A stretch of 32,602 bases of DNA, taken from Firmicutes bacterium CAG:124 (GTDB lineage Bacteria; Bacillota; Clostridia; Oscillospirales; Oscillospiraceae). The stretch covers positions 14,460-47,061 of the forward strand of contig HF990640.1 of assembly GCA_000432135.1 (NCBI GenBank). Direction: 5' to 3'. Under the pieces are notes generated by a model. The model saw nothing but the letters and a program-made list of their open reading frames with translations. It was not told the DNA's origin and did no database searches. Of this stretch, positions 1 through 7,538 are shown piece by piece. The position numbers and the translations under genes are program-made. How positions within the stretch are numbered: position 1 is the stretch's first letter; each line of letters opens with the position of its first letter.

Positions 1-1068
1 GACGCACCCCGCCGCAAGCAGCAGCACCAGCAGCCGCCGGTCGACCAGCAGTACGAAGATCACAATGGCAAGTGCCAGCGCCATCCATGCCCCGCGCGAC
101 ATCGTAAACAGGCAGCCGAAGCACATACAGAACGCGCAGACCCACGCAAGCACCTGCAATTTGCGGTTCTTCGTGTAATAGGCGAGTCCTGCCGCCATCG
201 GTGCAAACATCGTCATGAAATCGCCCATGATATTGGGGCTTCCGAAGATCGAGTAAACACGCGTGCGCACAGAGGATTCCGAGTGCGTCATCCAGCTCGA
301 CGGGATGGGAACAGCGGCGATATACTGATAAATGCCATGCAGCGCAATGACCGCCGCCAGAATGACCAGCGCCAGATATATCCGCATGAAATCCCGGTCG
401 TTGTGCACCAGCCGCGTAATGAGGAAGAACCAGAGCATATACTGCACAGTCGCGCGGAAGCCGGAGATCTGGATGGAGTAATATGGCGTAACGACGTTCA
501 TGAGAACGAAGCAGACCGTAATAAACAGGCAGACCGGCAGATCGAGCGGATTGCAGCCCGTTTTGAGCGGCGTTTCGCGCCCAAGACGCTCATAGACCAC
601 ATAGCCAAGCGACAGCAGCATCAGACACTCATCCCAGCACGACGACAGGACCGGCACGGCCAGAAGATCGCGCAGCACGTAGTCGATCACGACATACATG
701 GAAAGCGCAAATAAGATCACGCCATGCAGTCCGTCAGAGAACAGCCACGAAAACAGACGGCTGTTCTGGCCGCAGCGAACGAAAAAGCGCCAGATGCGGC
801 AAAGAACCGAATCGTCCAGACAGTCCTTCAGGCCGTGCCGCGCGGCAAGCCGCGCGTTCAGTCGCGCAAAGCGCTTCGCGCTCCGGCTCTCGCGCGTCGG
901 TGCGTCAGACGCGGACAGCCGCCGGAGCAGCCATGCGCGCGTTTTGCTTGCGCGCCAGGTGCGGCCGAGCCACGCGAAAATCCTGCTTGAATGCGCCAGC
1001 GCCGAAAACCAGCCGCCGATGGCAAGCAGCACCCGCCACAGAAGGCTCGAAGCCAGCATTTCAGCCAT
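1..1068 (-). CDS. O-antigen ligase/polymerase-like membrane protein (partial)
   Basis: This minus-strand reading frame stays open to the window edge, so the C-terminus is missing (356 codons seen). The start ATG (1066-1068) follows a good GGAGG site and overlaps the end of the DUF4330 gene by 8 bp, which suggests translational coupling. The first ~115 residues are basic and Arg-rich. After that come many hydrophobic helices. Two segments are typical of the Wzy/WaaL-like O-antigen ligase family of Firmicutes: an RVYSIFGSPNIMGDF stretch at about residue 265, and TMSRGAWMALAL at about residue 322 before another membrane segment. Such proteins polymerise or transfer lipid-linked glycan repeats at the outer face of the membrane. 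The neighbouring glycosyltransferase and CsaB genes suggest a role in secondary cell-wall polymer or exopolysaccharide assembly. The family call is fairly firm; the substrate is not known. Confidence 0.82.
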   Translation of the reverse strand, partial: MAEMLASSLLWRVLLAIGGWFSALAHSSRIFAWLGRTWRASKTRAWLLRRLSASDAPTRESRSAKRFARLNARLAARHGLKDCLDDSVLCRIWRFFVRCGQNSRLFSWLFSDGLHGVILFALSMYVVIDYVLRDLLAVPVLSSCWDECLMLLSLGYVVYERLGRETPLKTGCNPLDLPVCLFITVCFVLMNVVTPYYSIQISGFRATVQYMLWFFLITRLVHNDRDFMRIYLALVILAAVIALHGIYQYIAAVPIPSSWMTHSESSVRTRVYSIFGSPNIMGDFMTMFAPMAAGLAYYTKNRKLQVLAWVCAFCMCFGCLFTMSRGAWMALALAIVIFVLLVDRRLLVLLLAAGCV

Positions 1069-1525
1069 CGGTGACCTCCAGCGCGGAGATCAGACCCGTC
1101 AGCTCAAATTCGCTCGTCTTGAGGATGTATTCATAGCCGACGCGGACCTCCTGCGGCCCGACCTTGTAGACGTTGCCGGTAAACGATGCGCTTGCCTCGA
1201 CGGTGATATACAGGCGCACGTGGCCAAGTTCGTTGTCGTACGGCTCTGTGCGCACGTCCGTAATGACGGCGGCAATCTGTTTGGAATCATTGACAAGGGT
1301 CTTATCGACCTGCGTTTTCGCATATTCTGCAATATCGGCGGAAACATCCTCAAATTCTACGGTATAAACAGCCTTTTTCTCTGTACCGGCCACAGCGGCT
1401 GCGGCTCTGCTGCCGCCGAGCTTCCAGACGACCGCCGCCAGAACTGCAACGATCAGCAGCACGACCAGCAGGTCGATCAGATTGATCTTGCCGAACAGAC
1501 GGCCTTTTTCATCGATCAGTTTCAT
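1061..1525 (-). CDS. DUF4330 family membrane-anchored protein
   Basis: The predicted protein is 154 aa. A short cytoplasmic stretch (MKLIDEKGRLFGKINLIDL) leads into one transmembrane helix at about residues 19-38, followed by an extracytoplasmic domain of roughly 110 residues rich in beta-strand-like sequence. This organisation and the N-terminal motif match the DUF4330 family, whose function is unknown. The frame stays open upstream to 1591, but the ATG at 1523-1525 is preferred because GGGAGG lies 6-7 bases before it and the family motif begins there. It is the first gene of a two-gene minus-strand unit with the O-antigen ligase-like gene, so it may be an accessory factor for glycan polymerisation or export. 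That role is inferred only from the neighbours. Confidence 0.85.
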   Translation of the reverse strand: MKLIDEKGRLFGKINLIDLLVVLLIVAVLAAVVWKLGGSRAAAAVAGTEKKAVYTVEFEDVSADIAEYAKTQVDKTLVNDSKQIAAVITDVRTEPYDNELGHVRLYITVEASASFTGNVYKVGPQEVRVGYEYILKTSEFELTGLISALEVTDG

Positions 1526-1550
1526 GTAGTACCTCCCAAAGAGTTTGCAG

Positions 1551-1579
1551 TTGATTTGCCTCATGGAATCAGATATAAT
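1551..1579 (+). promoter_or_regulatory. Predicted promoter for the csaB operon
   Basis: TTGATT (1551-1556), a 17-base spacer and a perfect TATAAT (1574-1579) form a strong vegetative-type promoter, placing the start site near 1586 and a leader of about 70 nt before the ATG at 1657. The predicted start sites of the two divergent units lie within about 10 bp of each other. Confidence 0.7.
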
Positions 1580-1599
1580 ATCAGGAGACATTCCTGCCT

Positions 1600-1628
1600 A
1601 TTTTACTGTATCTTGCCGCAAGAAACAA
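1600..1628 (-). promoter_or_regulatory. Predicted promoter for the DUF4330/ligase unit
   Basis: On the minus strand, TTGTTT (1628-1623) and TAAAAT (1605-1600) are separated by 17 bases. The start site would be near 1593, leaving a leader of about 65 nt. The -35 box is weak. The promoter is back-to-back with the plus-strand promoter at 1551-1579. Confidence 0.5.
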
Positions 1629-1656
1629 GTGGCAATTCAAAAATGAGGGTTCCGAT

Positions 1657-3867
1657 ATGAAGGTATTGCATTTGATCTCCGGCGGCGACGTCGGCGGCGC
1701 AAAAACGCACGTGCTGTCGCTGCTGCATGGTCTTGGGAAAACGGAACAGGTGCGGCTCGTCTGCTTCCGCGAGGGAGAGTTTGCCGAAGACGCGCGGAAG
1801 CTCGGCATCGATACGGTCGTCATGGAAGCGTCCGTACAGACGGCCATTGGCCGTCTTGCGCAGATGATCCGCGCCGAGGGCTTTCAGATCGTCCACTGCC
1901 ACGGCGCGCGCGCGAACCTGACCGGCGCTGTCCTGCGCCGGAAAATTCAGGTGCCGATTGTCACGACCGTCCATTCCGACTACCGGCTCGACTATCTGGG
2001 CAGACCCCTGCACCGGCTGACCTACGGCACGATCAACACCGTTGCGCTGCGTATGTTCGACTACCACATCGGCGTGTCCGACGCCATGGCACAGCTGCTT
2101 ATTTCACGCGGCTTTGACCCGCAGACGATGTTTGCAATTTACAACGGCATTGATTTTACGCCGGTTGCGCCAAAGCTGGACAGGGAATCATATCTGCGCT
2201 CTGTCGGCATGGAGACGGCGGAGGATACCGTCGTGTTCGGCATCGCCGCCCGCCTTGATCCGGTCAAGGATGTGGGGACGCTCATCCGCGGCTTCTCCAT
2301 CGCCGTAAAGACCCACCCCAATATCCGCCTGCTCATCGCGGGCGACGGCGAGCAGCGACAGACGCTGGAAAAGCTGGCCGCCGACACCTGCCCGCCCGGC
2401 AGCGTCGTGTTTGCGGGCTGGGTCACGGATATGGACAGCTTTTATCATGCGCTGGACGTTAATACACTGACGTCTCTTTCTGAGACGTTCCCGTATGCCA
2501 TCACAGAGGGTGCGCGTATGCGTTGCGCGACGATCGCGTCGAATGTCGGCGGCATCCCGTATATCATCGAGCATGGCGTGACCGGCCTCCTGTTTGAGCC
2601 GCAGAACGCCGAAGCGCTCGGCGGCTGCATGGCCCGACTGGCTGAATCTGCGGCCATGCGCGCGCAGCTCGGCGAAAATCTGTATGAAAAGGCCTCGCGC
2701 GAGTTTTCCATCAGTGCGACCGTCGGCAAGCAGATCGAAATTTACCAGACCATCCTGCGCCGCACGGCCATGCCGACGAAAAAGAAATATGGCGTATTGA
2801 TCTGCGGCGCCTACGGCAAGGGAAACGCGGGCGACGACGCGATCTTAAAGGCGATCCTTGCCCAGATGAAGGCCATCGACCGCGATATGCCGGTCTACGT
2901 CATGTCGCACGATCCTGCCGAGACGCGCCTGCGGTACCACGTCGGCTCCGTACACGTATTCGACCCCTTCCGCTTCTGGCCGCTTATGCGCAGATGCAGG
3001 CTGTTTATCTCCGGCGGCGGGAGCCTCATTCAAAACGAAACGAGCACGCGATCCTTAAATTATTATCTCACGACCATCCGCATGGCGCATACCGCAGGCT
3101 GCCGCGTCATGATGTACGGCTGCGGCATCGGCCCTGTCAGCGGAGAGGGCAGCCGCCGCCATACCGCGCGCATTCTCAACCGCTGCGTGGATAAAATCAC
3201 GCTACGCGAGGATCTTTCCCGGAAGGAGCTTTCCGACATGGGCGTGATGCAGCCGGATATCTCCGTCACGGCAGACCCGGCGCTGCTGCTGCAGCCCGCG
3301 ACCACCGGTGCAGTAGACAGCTATTTCCTGAGCAATGACCTCGACCCGAACGGAAGCTATGCCATGTTCGTTCTGCGCCCGTGGAAAAATCTTTCCGGGC
3401 ATTTGCAGGCAATTGTAGATGCTGCAATTTATGTCAACCAAAAGCACGGCCTGACGCCGGTTTTCGTCGCTCTTGAGCCGACGCGTGACCTTGAGATTAA
3501 CCGGCAGGCCGCCGGAATGCTGTCCTGCCGGTCATTCGTGCTGCCCGCCCCGCGCGACGAGCAGCTGACCATCGGCATGATGCAGAAAATGCGCGTGATC
3601 GTCTCCATGCGGCTGCACGCGTTGATCTTTGCCTCGTCTGTCGGCGCGCCGCTGGCCGCGATCTCGTATGACCCGAAGGTCACCGGCTTCATGGCCTATC
3701 TCGGCCAGAAGCACTGCATGGAGCTGGACGACGTGACGAAGGACAGTCTGTGCGCCCTGATTGACGACGCCATGCAGACGGCACAGCCGTATTCGACCGA
3801 CCGCCTGCGCCGCCTTGCGGCAGAAAATGAAGAAGCGGCGCGCAAGCTGCTGGAGGAGACCATATGA
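1657..3867 (+). CDS. csaB: Glycosyltransferase-CsaB polysaccharide pyruvyl transferase fusion
   Basis: This 736-aa protein joins two enzymes without an intervening stop. Residues 1 to about 365 form a GT4 glycosyltransferase. It has the N-terminal ISGGDVGGAKTHV loop, a GDGEQRQTLEKL region, and an E-x7-E nucleotide-sugar motif (SETFPYAITEGAR). Residues from about 372 on are a CsaB-type polysaccharide pyruvyl transferase, with GKGNAGDDAIL, FISGGGSLIQNE, YGCGIGPVSG and a C-terminal SMRLHALIFAS motif. CsaB adds ketal-linked pyruvate from phosphoenolpyruvate to the secondary cell-wall polymer, which makes the polymer a ligand for SLH domains. An in-frame Met372 at the domain junction could act as an internal start, but no separate ribosome site is obvious. 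The gene overlaps the next glycosyltransferase by 4 bp (ATGA). An SLH protein is encoded at 21965 in the same window, consistent with this function. Confidence 0.9.
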   Translation: MKVLHLISGGDVGGAKTHVLSLLHGLGKTEQVRLVCFREGEFAEDARKLGIDTVVMEASVQTAIGRLAQMIRAEGFQIVHCHGARANLTGAVLRRKIQVPIVTTVHSDYRLDYLGRPLHRLTYGTINTVALRMFDYHIGVSDAMAQLLISRGFDPQTMFAIYNGIDFTPVAPKLDRESYLRSVGMETAEDTVVFGIAARLDPVKDVGTLIRGFSIAVKTHPNIRLLIAGDGEQRQTLEKLAADTCPPGSVVFAGWVTDMDSFYHALDVNTLTSLSETFPYAITEGARMRCATIASNVGGIPYIIEHGVTGLLFEPQNAEALGGCMARLAESAAMRAQLGENLYEKASREFSISATVGKQIEIYQTILRRTAMPTKKKYGVLICGAYGKGNAGDDAILKAILAQMKAIDRDMPVYVMSHDPAETRLRYHVGSVHVFDPFRFWPLMRRCRLFISGGGSLIQNETSTRSLNYYLTTIRMAHTAGCRVMMYGCGIGPVSGEGSRRHTARILNRCVDKITLREDLSRKELSDMGVMQPDISVTADPALLLQPATTGAVDSYFLSNDLDPNGSYAMFVLRPWKNLSGHLQAIVDAAIYVNQKHGLTPVFVALEPTRDLEINRQAAGMLSCRSFVLPAPRDEQLTIGMMQKMRVIVSMRLHALIFASSVGAPLAAISYDPKVTGFMAYLGQKHCMELDDVTKDSLCALIDDAMQTAQPYSTDRLRRLAAENEEAARKLLEETI

Positions 3868-5012
3868 GAAAAATCGTTTGCCTTGCCACCTCCCCGTGGT
3901 ACCCCATCCCGACGCGCAAGCAGCAGGTCATGAGCCGCATCCCAGACGCGGAAATTCTCTATTTTGATCCGTCTATCACCTATATCGCCCCCATGAAGGA
4001 CAAAGCCGCTCAGCCGGGACTGACGAATTATAAAAAAGCGGGCGTTCACCCGCAGGAGAACATCACGGTTTACGCTCTGCCGCCGGCTCTGCCATTCTTT
4101 TATAAGTTCCGCTGGATAAACAGGCTGAACCAGCGGAAAATCGCCCGCTTCGTCCGCAAAAAAATGCGGGAGCACGGATTTGAGGACGCTGTTTTGTGGG
4201 TCTATTCGCCCGTCACAGCCGATCTTGTCGATCTGGTCCCGCATAAGGCGCTGGTCTACGACTGCGTCGACCGGCATTCGGCCTACGGCGGACTCATGGA
4301 CCCGGCGCTCGTCGACGCGATGGAGCTGGAGCTTGCGGGAAAGGCCGATCACGTCTTCGCCACCGCCGATGCGCTGGCCGAGCGCTTGCGCGCAGCCCAG
4401 CCGAAGACGGACATGATCCCGAACGGTGCAAATTTTGAGCGCTTCGTGCAAGCCGCACAGCCGCAGCCGCTCCCGGACGATATGCAGGGCATTCCGCACC
4501 CGATTTTCGGCTTCGTCGGCGCACTGCAAAGCTGCATTGAGTATGGCTATCTCGAAGCCGCAGCAAAGGCTCGTCCGGACTGGAGCTTTGTCCTGATCGG
4601 CAAGGAAAAGCCCGGTGTCGACCTGTCTGCACTCCACGCCATGCCGAACGTGCATTTCCTCGGCCTCAAGCCGAACGAGCAGCTGCCGCAGTATCTGGCG
4701 CACTTTGACGCCTGCCTGAACCTGTTTGCGAAAAGCGACCTCAGCAAGGACGTGAGCCCGCTGAAATTCTATGAATATCTGGCCACGGGCCGCCCCATCG
4801 TCTCGACGAAGCAGCCGGATCAGATCCTCCAATATGCGCCGCTCATCGAGATCGCCGACAGCCAGGAGGAATTCATCTCCGCCTGCGAAAAATCGTGCTC
4901 TGATACCGCGCCGGAGCAAATCGATGCCCGCATTGAGGCAGGCCGCGCCTGTTCTTGGGATAGCCGTGTCGCGCAGATGTGCGGCATTCTGGAAGGACAG
5001 GGGATTTTATGA
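3864..5012 (+). CDS. Glycosyltransferase, TuaH-like (GT4 type)
   Basis: The protein has 382 aa and two Rossmann-like halves. The N-terminal half includes CLATSPWYPIPTRKQQV and the VLWVYSPVTADLVD / LVYDCVDRHSAYGG segment typical of TuaH-like glycosyltransferases. The C-terminal donor-binding half has FGFVGALQS, VHFLGLKPNEQLPQYLAHFDACLNLF and SPLKFYEYLATGRPIVST, in which the EYLATG segment occupies the nucleotide-sugar site of GT-B enzymes. It probably extends a cell-wall polysaccharide on the cytoplasmic face of the membrane. Its start overlaps the csaB fusion stop and its stop overlaps the pcp start, both as ATGA, so the three genes look like one tightly coupled operon. The sugar and acceptor cannot be predicted from sequence. 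Confidence 0.85.
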   Translation: MRKIVCLATSPWYPIPTRKQQVMSRIPDAEILYFDPSITYIAPMKDKAAQPGLTNYKKAGVHPQENITVYALPPALPFFYKFRWINRLNQRKIARFVRKKMREHGFEDAVLWVYSPVTADLVDLVPHKALVYDCVDRHSAYGGLMDPALVDAMELELAGKADHVFATADALAERLRAAQPKTDMIPNGANFERFVQAAQPQPLPDDMQGIPHPIFGFVGALQSCIEYGYLEAAAKARPDWSFVLIGKEKPGVDLSALHAMPNVHFLGLKPNEQLPQYLAHFDACLNLFAKSDLSKDVSPLKFYEYLATGRPIVSTKQPDQILQYAPLIEIADSQEEFISACEKSCSDTAPEQIDARIEAGRACSWDSRVAQMCGILEGQGIL

Positions 5013-5626
5013 AGAAAAAATTGCTTATCACCGGCTTTGACCCGTTCGGCGGAGAACAGGTCAACCCCGCATTCGAGGCCGTGCGGCTGCTGCCGGATGA
5101 AATCGCGGGACTTGAATTATGTAAACTAGAAATCCCAACTGAATTTATCAAAAGCGGCGTGATCCTGAAAGACGCGCTTCGCGCGGTGCATCCCAACGCA
5201 GTCCTTTGCGTGGGACAGGCCGGGGGCCGCACAGCCGTCACGCCGGAACGCGTAGCGATCAACCTGATGGACGCCCGCATTCCGGACAACGCCGGGTATC
5301 AGCCGATCGATACGCCCGTCGTGCCGGATGGCCCCGCCGCGTTTTTTTCCACGCTGCCCGTCAAGGCAATTGCAGCCCGGATACAAAGCGACGGTCTGCC
5401 CGCTGCGGTATCCAATACCGCTGGTACATACGTGTGCAACAGCCTTCTGTATACGCTGCTGCATACGGCGGCGCTCGAATATCCCGGCCTGCGCGGCGGC
5501 TTTCTCCATGTGCCCTATGCCGCGGAGCAGCTTTCCGGCAAACCGGTCGGCACCTTCGCCATGCCCCTGCCCGATATCGCTCGCGCCTTGACCCGCGCCG
5601 TCGAGGCGATTTCCGAAAACCTGTAA
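5009..5626 (+). CDS. pcp: Pyroglutamyl-peptidase I
   Basis: The protein has 205 aa, the usual length for peptidase family C15, which removes N-terminal pyroglutamate from peptides in the cytoplasm. The family opening LLITGFDPFGGEQVNPA is present. The catalytic triad positions are visible: Glu80 (TAVTPERVAIN), Cys143 (NTAGTYVCNSLLY) and His167 (GGFLHVPYA), at nearly the same numbers as in the Bacillus enzymes. The ATG at 5009 overlaps the previous gene's TGA and is preceded by an AGGACAGGGG stretch. A longer frame from 4979 adds ten residues outside the family and is not preferred. It closes the csaB operon and is followed by a strong terminator. It has no evident functional link to glycan synthesis. 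Confidence 0.95.
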   Translation: MKKKLLITGFDPFGGEQVNPAFEAVRLLPDEIAGLELCKLEIPTEFIKSGVILKDALRAVHPNAVLCVGQAGGRTAVTPERVAINLMDARIPDNAGYQPIDTPVVPDGPAAFFSTLPVKAIAARIQSDGLPAAVSNTAGTYVCNSLLYTLLHTAALEYPGLRGGFLHVPYAAEQLSGKPVGTFAMPLPDIARALTRAVEAISENL

Positions 5627-5639
5627 GAATAACAAAATG

Positions 5640-5685
5640 ACCACCGGCTGTATGCGCTTACGCATATGGCCGGTGGTTTTCTTTA
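5640..5685 (+). terminator. Rho-independent terminator after pcp
   Basis: ACCACCGGC (5640-5648) pairs perfectly with GCCGGTGGT (5669-5677). A nested TATGCG/CGCATA stem closes a 4-base loop, and TTTTC-TTTAT follows. This ends the csaB-pcp operon 14 bp past the stop codon. Confidence 0.92.
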
Positions 5686-5691
5686 TACAAT

Positions 5692-5733
5692 AAAAAAACA
5701 AAATCGCAACCCAGCGATAGCGGTTGCGATTTT
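5692..5733 (-). terminator. Terminator of the tRNA-Arg transcript
   Basis: The 12-bp stem AAAATCGCAACC (5700-5711) / GGTTGCGATTTT (5722-5733) is followed, in the minus direction, by a G and a run of seven T (complement of 5698-5692). This fits termination of the minus-strand tRNA transcript. Confidence 0.85.
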
Positions 5734-5745
5734 GAACGAAGAAAG

Positions 5746-5798
5746 ACCTTTGCTGTCGAGGTGGACGCGCTTGCACGGTCACCTGACATCCAAAGGTC
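5746..5798 (-). other. Folded trailer between tRNA-Arg and its terminator
   Basis: On the minus strand GACCTTTG (5798-5791) pairs with CAAAGGTC (5753-5746). Inside it, TGTC/GACA and AGGTG/CACCT extend the helix with small bulges to a short terminal loop. The element lies 9 bp past the encoded CCA of the tRNA and 12 bp before the terminator stem, so it would be part of the primary tRNA transcript. I do not recognise it as a known RNA family. It may be a processing signal, a small RNA, or a palindromic repeat. Confidence 0.5.
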
Positions 5799-5807
5799 AT
5801 TTCTGAG

Positions 5808-5883
5808 TGGCACCCCAGAGACGATTCGAACGTCCGACCCTTCGCTTAGGAGGCGAATGCTCTATCCCCTGAGCTACTGGGGC
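5808..5883 (-). tRNA. tRNA-Arg (anticodon CCT)
   Basis: A full cloverleaf can be drawn on the minus strand: acceptor GCCCCAG/CTGGGGT (one G-U pair), D arm with AGCTCAGGGGATAGAGC, anticodon stem TTCGC/GCGAA with loop CTCCTAA giving anticodon CCT (reads AGG), and T arm with GTTCGAATC. The 3' CCA is encoded (5810-5808). A consensus promoter lies just upstream. Confidence 0.97.
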
Positions 5884-5898
5884 ATTTTGAACAGTGCT

Positions 5899-5927
5899 AT
5901 TCTACAATGCACCGGTTGGTTTGTCAA
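5899..5927 (-). promoter_or_regulatory. Promoter of tRNA-Arg
   Basis: On the minus strand, TTGACA (5927-5922) and TAGAAT (5904-5899) are separated by 17 bases, placing the start about 10 nt before the mature tRNA 5' end. A perfect -35 box is typical of stable RNA genes. Confidence 0.85.
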
Positions 5928-5982
5928 GAAGCTGGAATACCGGAGGCGGACGAACAATAGACTTGGACTGAGGGGTGAGGGA

Positions 5983-6960
5983 ATGCGAAATGAGGTCCTG
6001 CGGATGCTTCCGCAGACGGTACAGATTGCGCTGACCGGCATACCGGACGCGCAGATCGAGGAGCTGCGGCTGCGGGTGGGGCAGAAGCCGGCAGTTCTGT
6101 ATGCGGGGGGTGAGCGTCCGCTCAGTGTCCGAACCGTCCTGCTCCAGAAGGAGCTGCAGCAGACTCTGCTGAACGCTTCCGCGCAGTCGCAGTACGCTGT
6201 GCAGGAGCAGCTGCGAAGCGGCTATCTCAGCCTGTCGGGCGGATACCGGCTCGGTGTCTGCGGCAGCGCAGTTGTGCAGAACGGCTGTATGACCGGGCTG
6301 CGGGAGATCTCGTCGCTTGCGCTCCGTGTTCCGCACGATATCCGGCACCCGCCGGAGCGGCTGCTTCCATATCTACAGGAATCCTGTCTGCTTGCCGGTG
6401 CGCCCGGCAGCGGAAAAACGACGCTGCTGCGCAGCTGCATCCGGGCACTTTCGGAAAACAGGCAGCGCGTGGCCGTCGTGGACGAGCGGCTGGAGCTGGC
6501 CGGAGCGGTGCACGGCGTACCGCAGTTTGACCTCGGGCCGTGTACGGACGTGCTGTCCGGCTGTCCGAAGGGCGAGGGGATGCTGATGCTGCTGCGCGGC
6601 ATGAACCCGCAATGGCTTGCGGTCGACGAGATCACGCAGCCGGAGGACCTTGCGGCGATCCGGCAGGCGGGCGGCTGCGGCGTCAGGCTGCTTGCGACGA
6701 TCCACGCCGGTTCTGTTGAGGAATTGGAAAATAGACCGCTCTGCCGGGAGCTGTTTTCTCTTGGGATCTTCCGGCAGGTGCTTTATCTGGATAAGAACAG
6801 GGCGTTTCACGCGGAAAGGATACAATATGCTGAAACTGATCGGATTGAGCCTGATCCTGGCAGCCTCCGGCGCAGTCGGCGCCGGACTGGCGGGGACAGT
6901 GCGGCGGCAGCAGGCGCAGACGCTTGCGCTGATCGATGCGCTGCTGCGTATCCGGCATGA
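5983..6960 (+). CDS. spoIIIAA: Stage III sporulation protein AA
   Basis: SpoIIIAA is the cytoplasmic ATPase of the SpoIIIA-SpoIIQ channel complex, related to secretion ATPases. The start at 5983 follows a GGGGTGAGG stretch; an open frame further upstream runs through the tRNA gene and is spurious. Walker A is GAPGSGKTT at residues 139-147 and the Walker B-like WLAVDEI is near residue 211, followed by a TIHAGS motif. The 325-aa frame reaches 6960, overlapping spoIIIAB by 134 bp. Residues 282-325 are an Arg/Ala-rich tail that simply reads spoIIIAB in another frame, whereas family members normally end near residue 280-285 of this alignment. The stop codon may therefore have been lost, or there may be a sequence error. 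It is the first gene of the eight-gene operon; expression is expected in the mother cell under sigma-E. Confidence 0.93.
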   Translation: MRNEVLRMLPQTVQIALTGIPDAQIEELRLRVGQKPAVLYAGGERPLSVRTVLLQKELQQTLLNASAQSQYAVQEQLRSGYLSLSGGYRLGVCGSAVVQNGCMTGLREISSLALRVPHDIRHPPERLLPYLQESCLLAGAPGSGKTTLLRSCIRALSENRQRVAVVDERLELAGAVHGVPQFDLGPCTDVLSGCPKGEGMLMLLRGMNPQWLAVDEITQPEDLAAIRQAGGCGVRLLATIHAGSVEELENRPLCRELFSLGIFRQVLYLDKNRAFHAERIQYAETDRIEPDPGSLRRSRRRTGGDSAAAAGADACADRCAAAYPA

Positions 6961-7342
6961 GCTGCAGTACCGGCTGACGCCGCTGCCGGAGATCTTCGCC
7001 GCGCTCGGCGGCAGCCGGAACCGCGAGATCGCGGAGTTCTTTTCGCGCCTTGCGGCGCTGCTGTCCTCCGCGCAGACGTGCACGGTCGGCTATGCCTGCC
7101 GGCAGGCGCTGGCGCAGACGCGGGGGTTGAGCCTGTCCTCTGCGGCGCGGGGGACGATTTTGAACCTGTTTGATTCGCTGGGGAGATATGACCTCGAGGG
7201 GAGCGTACAGGCGCTCGATCTGGCGTTGTCCCGCCTGCGGGAGGAGGTAAAAGCGCTGCAAAACAGCGCGGCAGCACGGTGCAGGACGTATCTGACGCTC
7301 GGCGTCTGCACGGGCCTTGCAGCGGCGGTGATCCTGATCTGA
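6827..7342 (+). CDS. spoIIIAB: Stage III sporulation protein AB
   Basis: The protein has 171 aa. It starts with a hydrophobic anchor (MLKLIGLSLILAASGAVGAGLAG), has an alpha-helical middle (RIRHELQYRLTPLPEIFAALG is typical of the family), and ends in a second membrane segment (LGVCTGLAAAVILI). SpoIIIAB resembles the GspF/T2SF-type inner-membrane component of secretion systems and is part of the mother-cell side of the SpoIIIA channel. The start is the ATG at 6827, preceded by GGAAAGGA. A longer frame from 6617 is only the shadow of spoIIIAA. It is separated from spoIIIAC by one base. Confidence 0.93.
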   Translation: MLKLIGLSLILAASGAVGAGLAGTVRRQQAQTLALIDALLRIRHELQYRLTPLPEIFAALGGSRNREIAEFFSRLAALLSSAQTCTVGYACRQALAQTRGLSLSSAARGTILNLFDSLGRYDLEGSVQALDLALSRLREEVKALQNSAAARCRTYLTLGVCTGLAAAVILI

Positions 7343-7343
7343 T

Positions 7344-7538
7344 ATGGATATTGACCTGATCTTTAAAATTGCCGCCGTCGGGATCATTGTCTCCATTCTC
7401 AATCAGGTTCTTGTGCGCTCCGGACGGGAGGAGCAGGCGACCATGACCTCGCTGGCTGCGCTGGTCGTGGTGCTGATGATCGTCGTGCAGCGCATTGCGG
7501 AGCTGTTTGACATGGTCAAGACGCTGTTTGAATTCTGA
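7344..7538 (+). CDS. spoIIIAC: Stage III sporulation protein AC
   Basis: This 64-aa membrane protein matches the usual SpoIIIAC size. It has two hydrophobic helices, at about residues 5-22 (IFKIAAVGIIVSILNQVL) and 34-52 (MTSLAALVVVLMIVVQRI), with the family-typical short polar link RSGREEQATM. SpoIIIAC and SpoIIIAD are homologous small membrane components of the SpoIIIA complex in the outer forespore membrane. The stop codon overlaps the spoIIIAD start (TGATG), indicating coupled translation. Confidence 0.95.
   Translation: MDIDLIFKIAAVGIIVSILNQVLVRSGREEQATMTSLAALVVVLMIVVQRIAELFDMVKTLFEF

Noticed and set aside
283..1660. Plus-strand open frames across the left edge
   Set aside because: They are antisense to the DUF4330 and O-antigen ligase-like genes, whose membrane motifs and ribosome sites are convincing.
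2765..2775. Two separate genes with a missed stop in the csaB fusion
   Set aside because: The frame is continuous and both domains are intact; no frameshift signature or separate ribosome site was found.
3696..4919. Long minus-strand open frame opposite the second glycosyltransferase
   Set aside because: It is a mirror effect of GC-rich third positions; the plus-strand product has clear family motifs.
5761..5982. In-frame N-terminal extension of spoIIIAA
   Set aside because: It would translate antisense to the tRNA-Arg gene and has no family similarity; the ATG at 5983 has a ribosome site.
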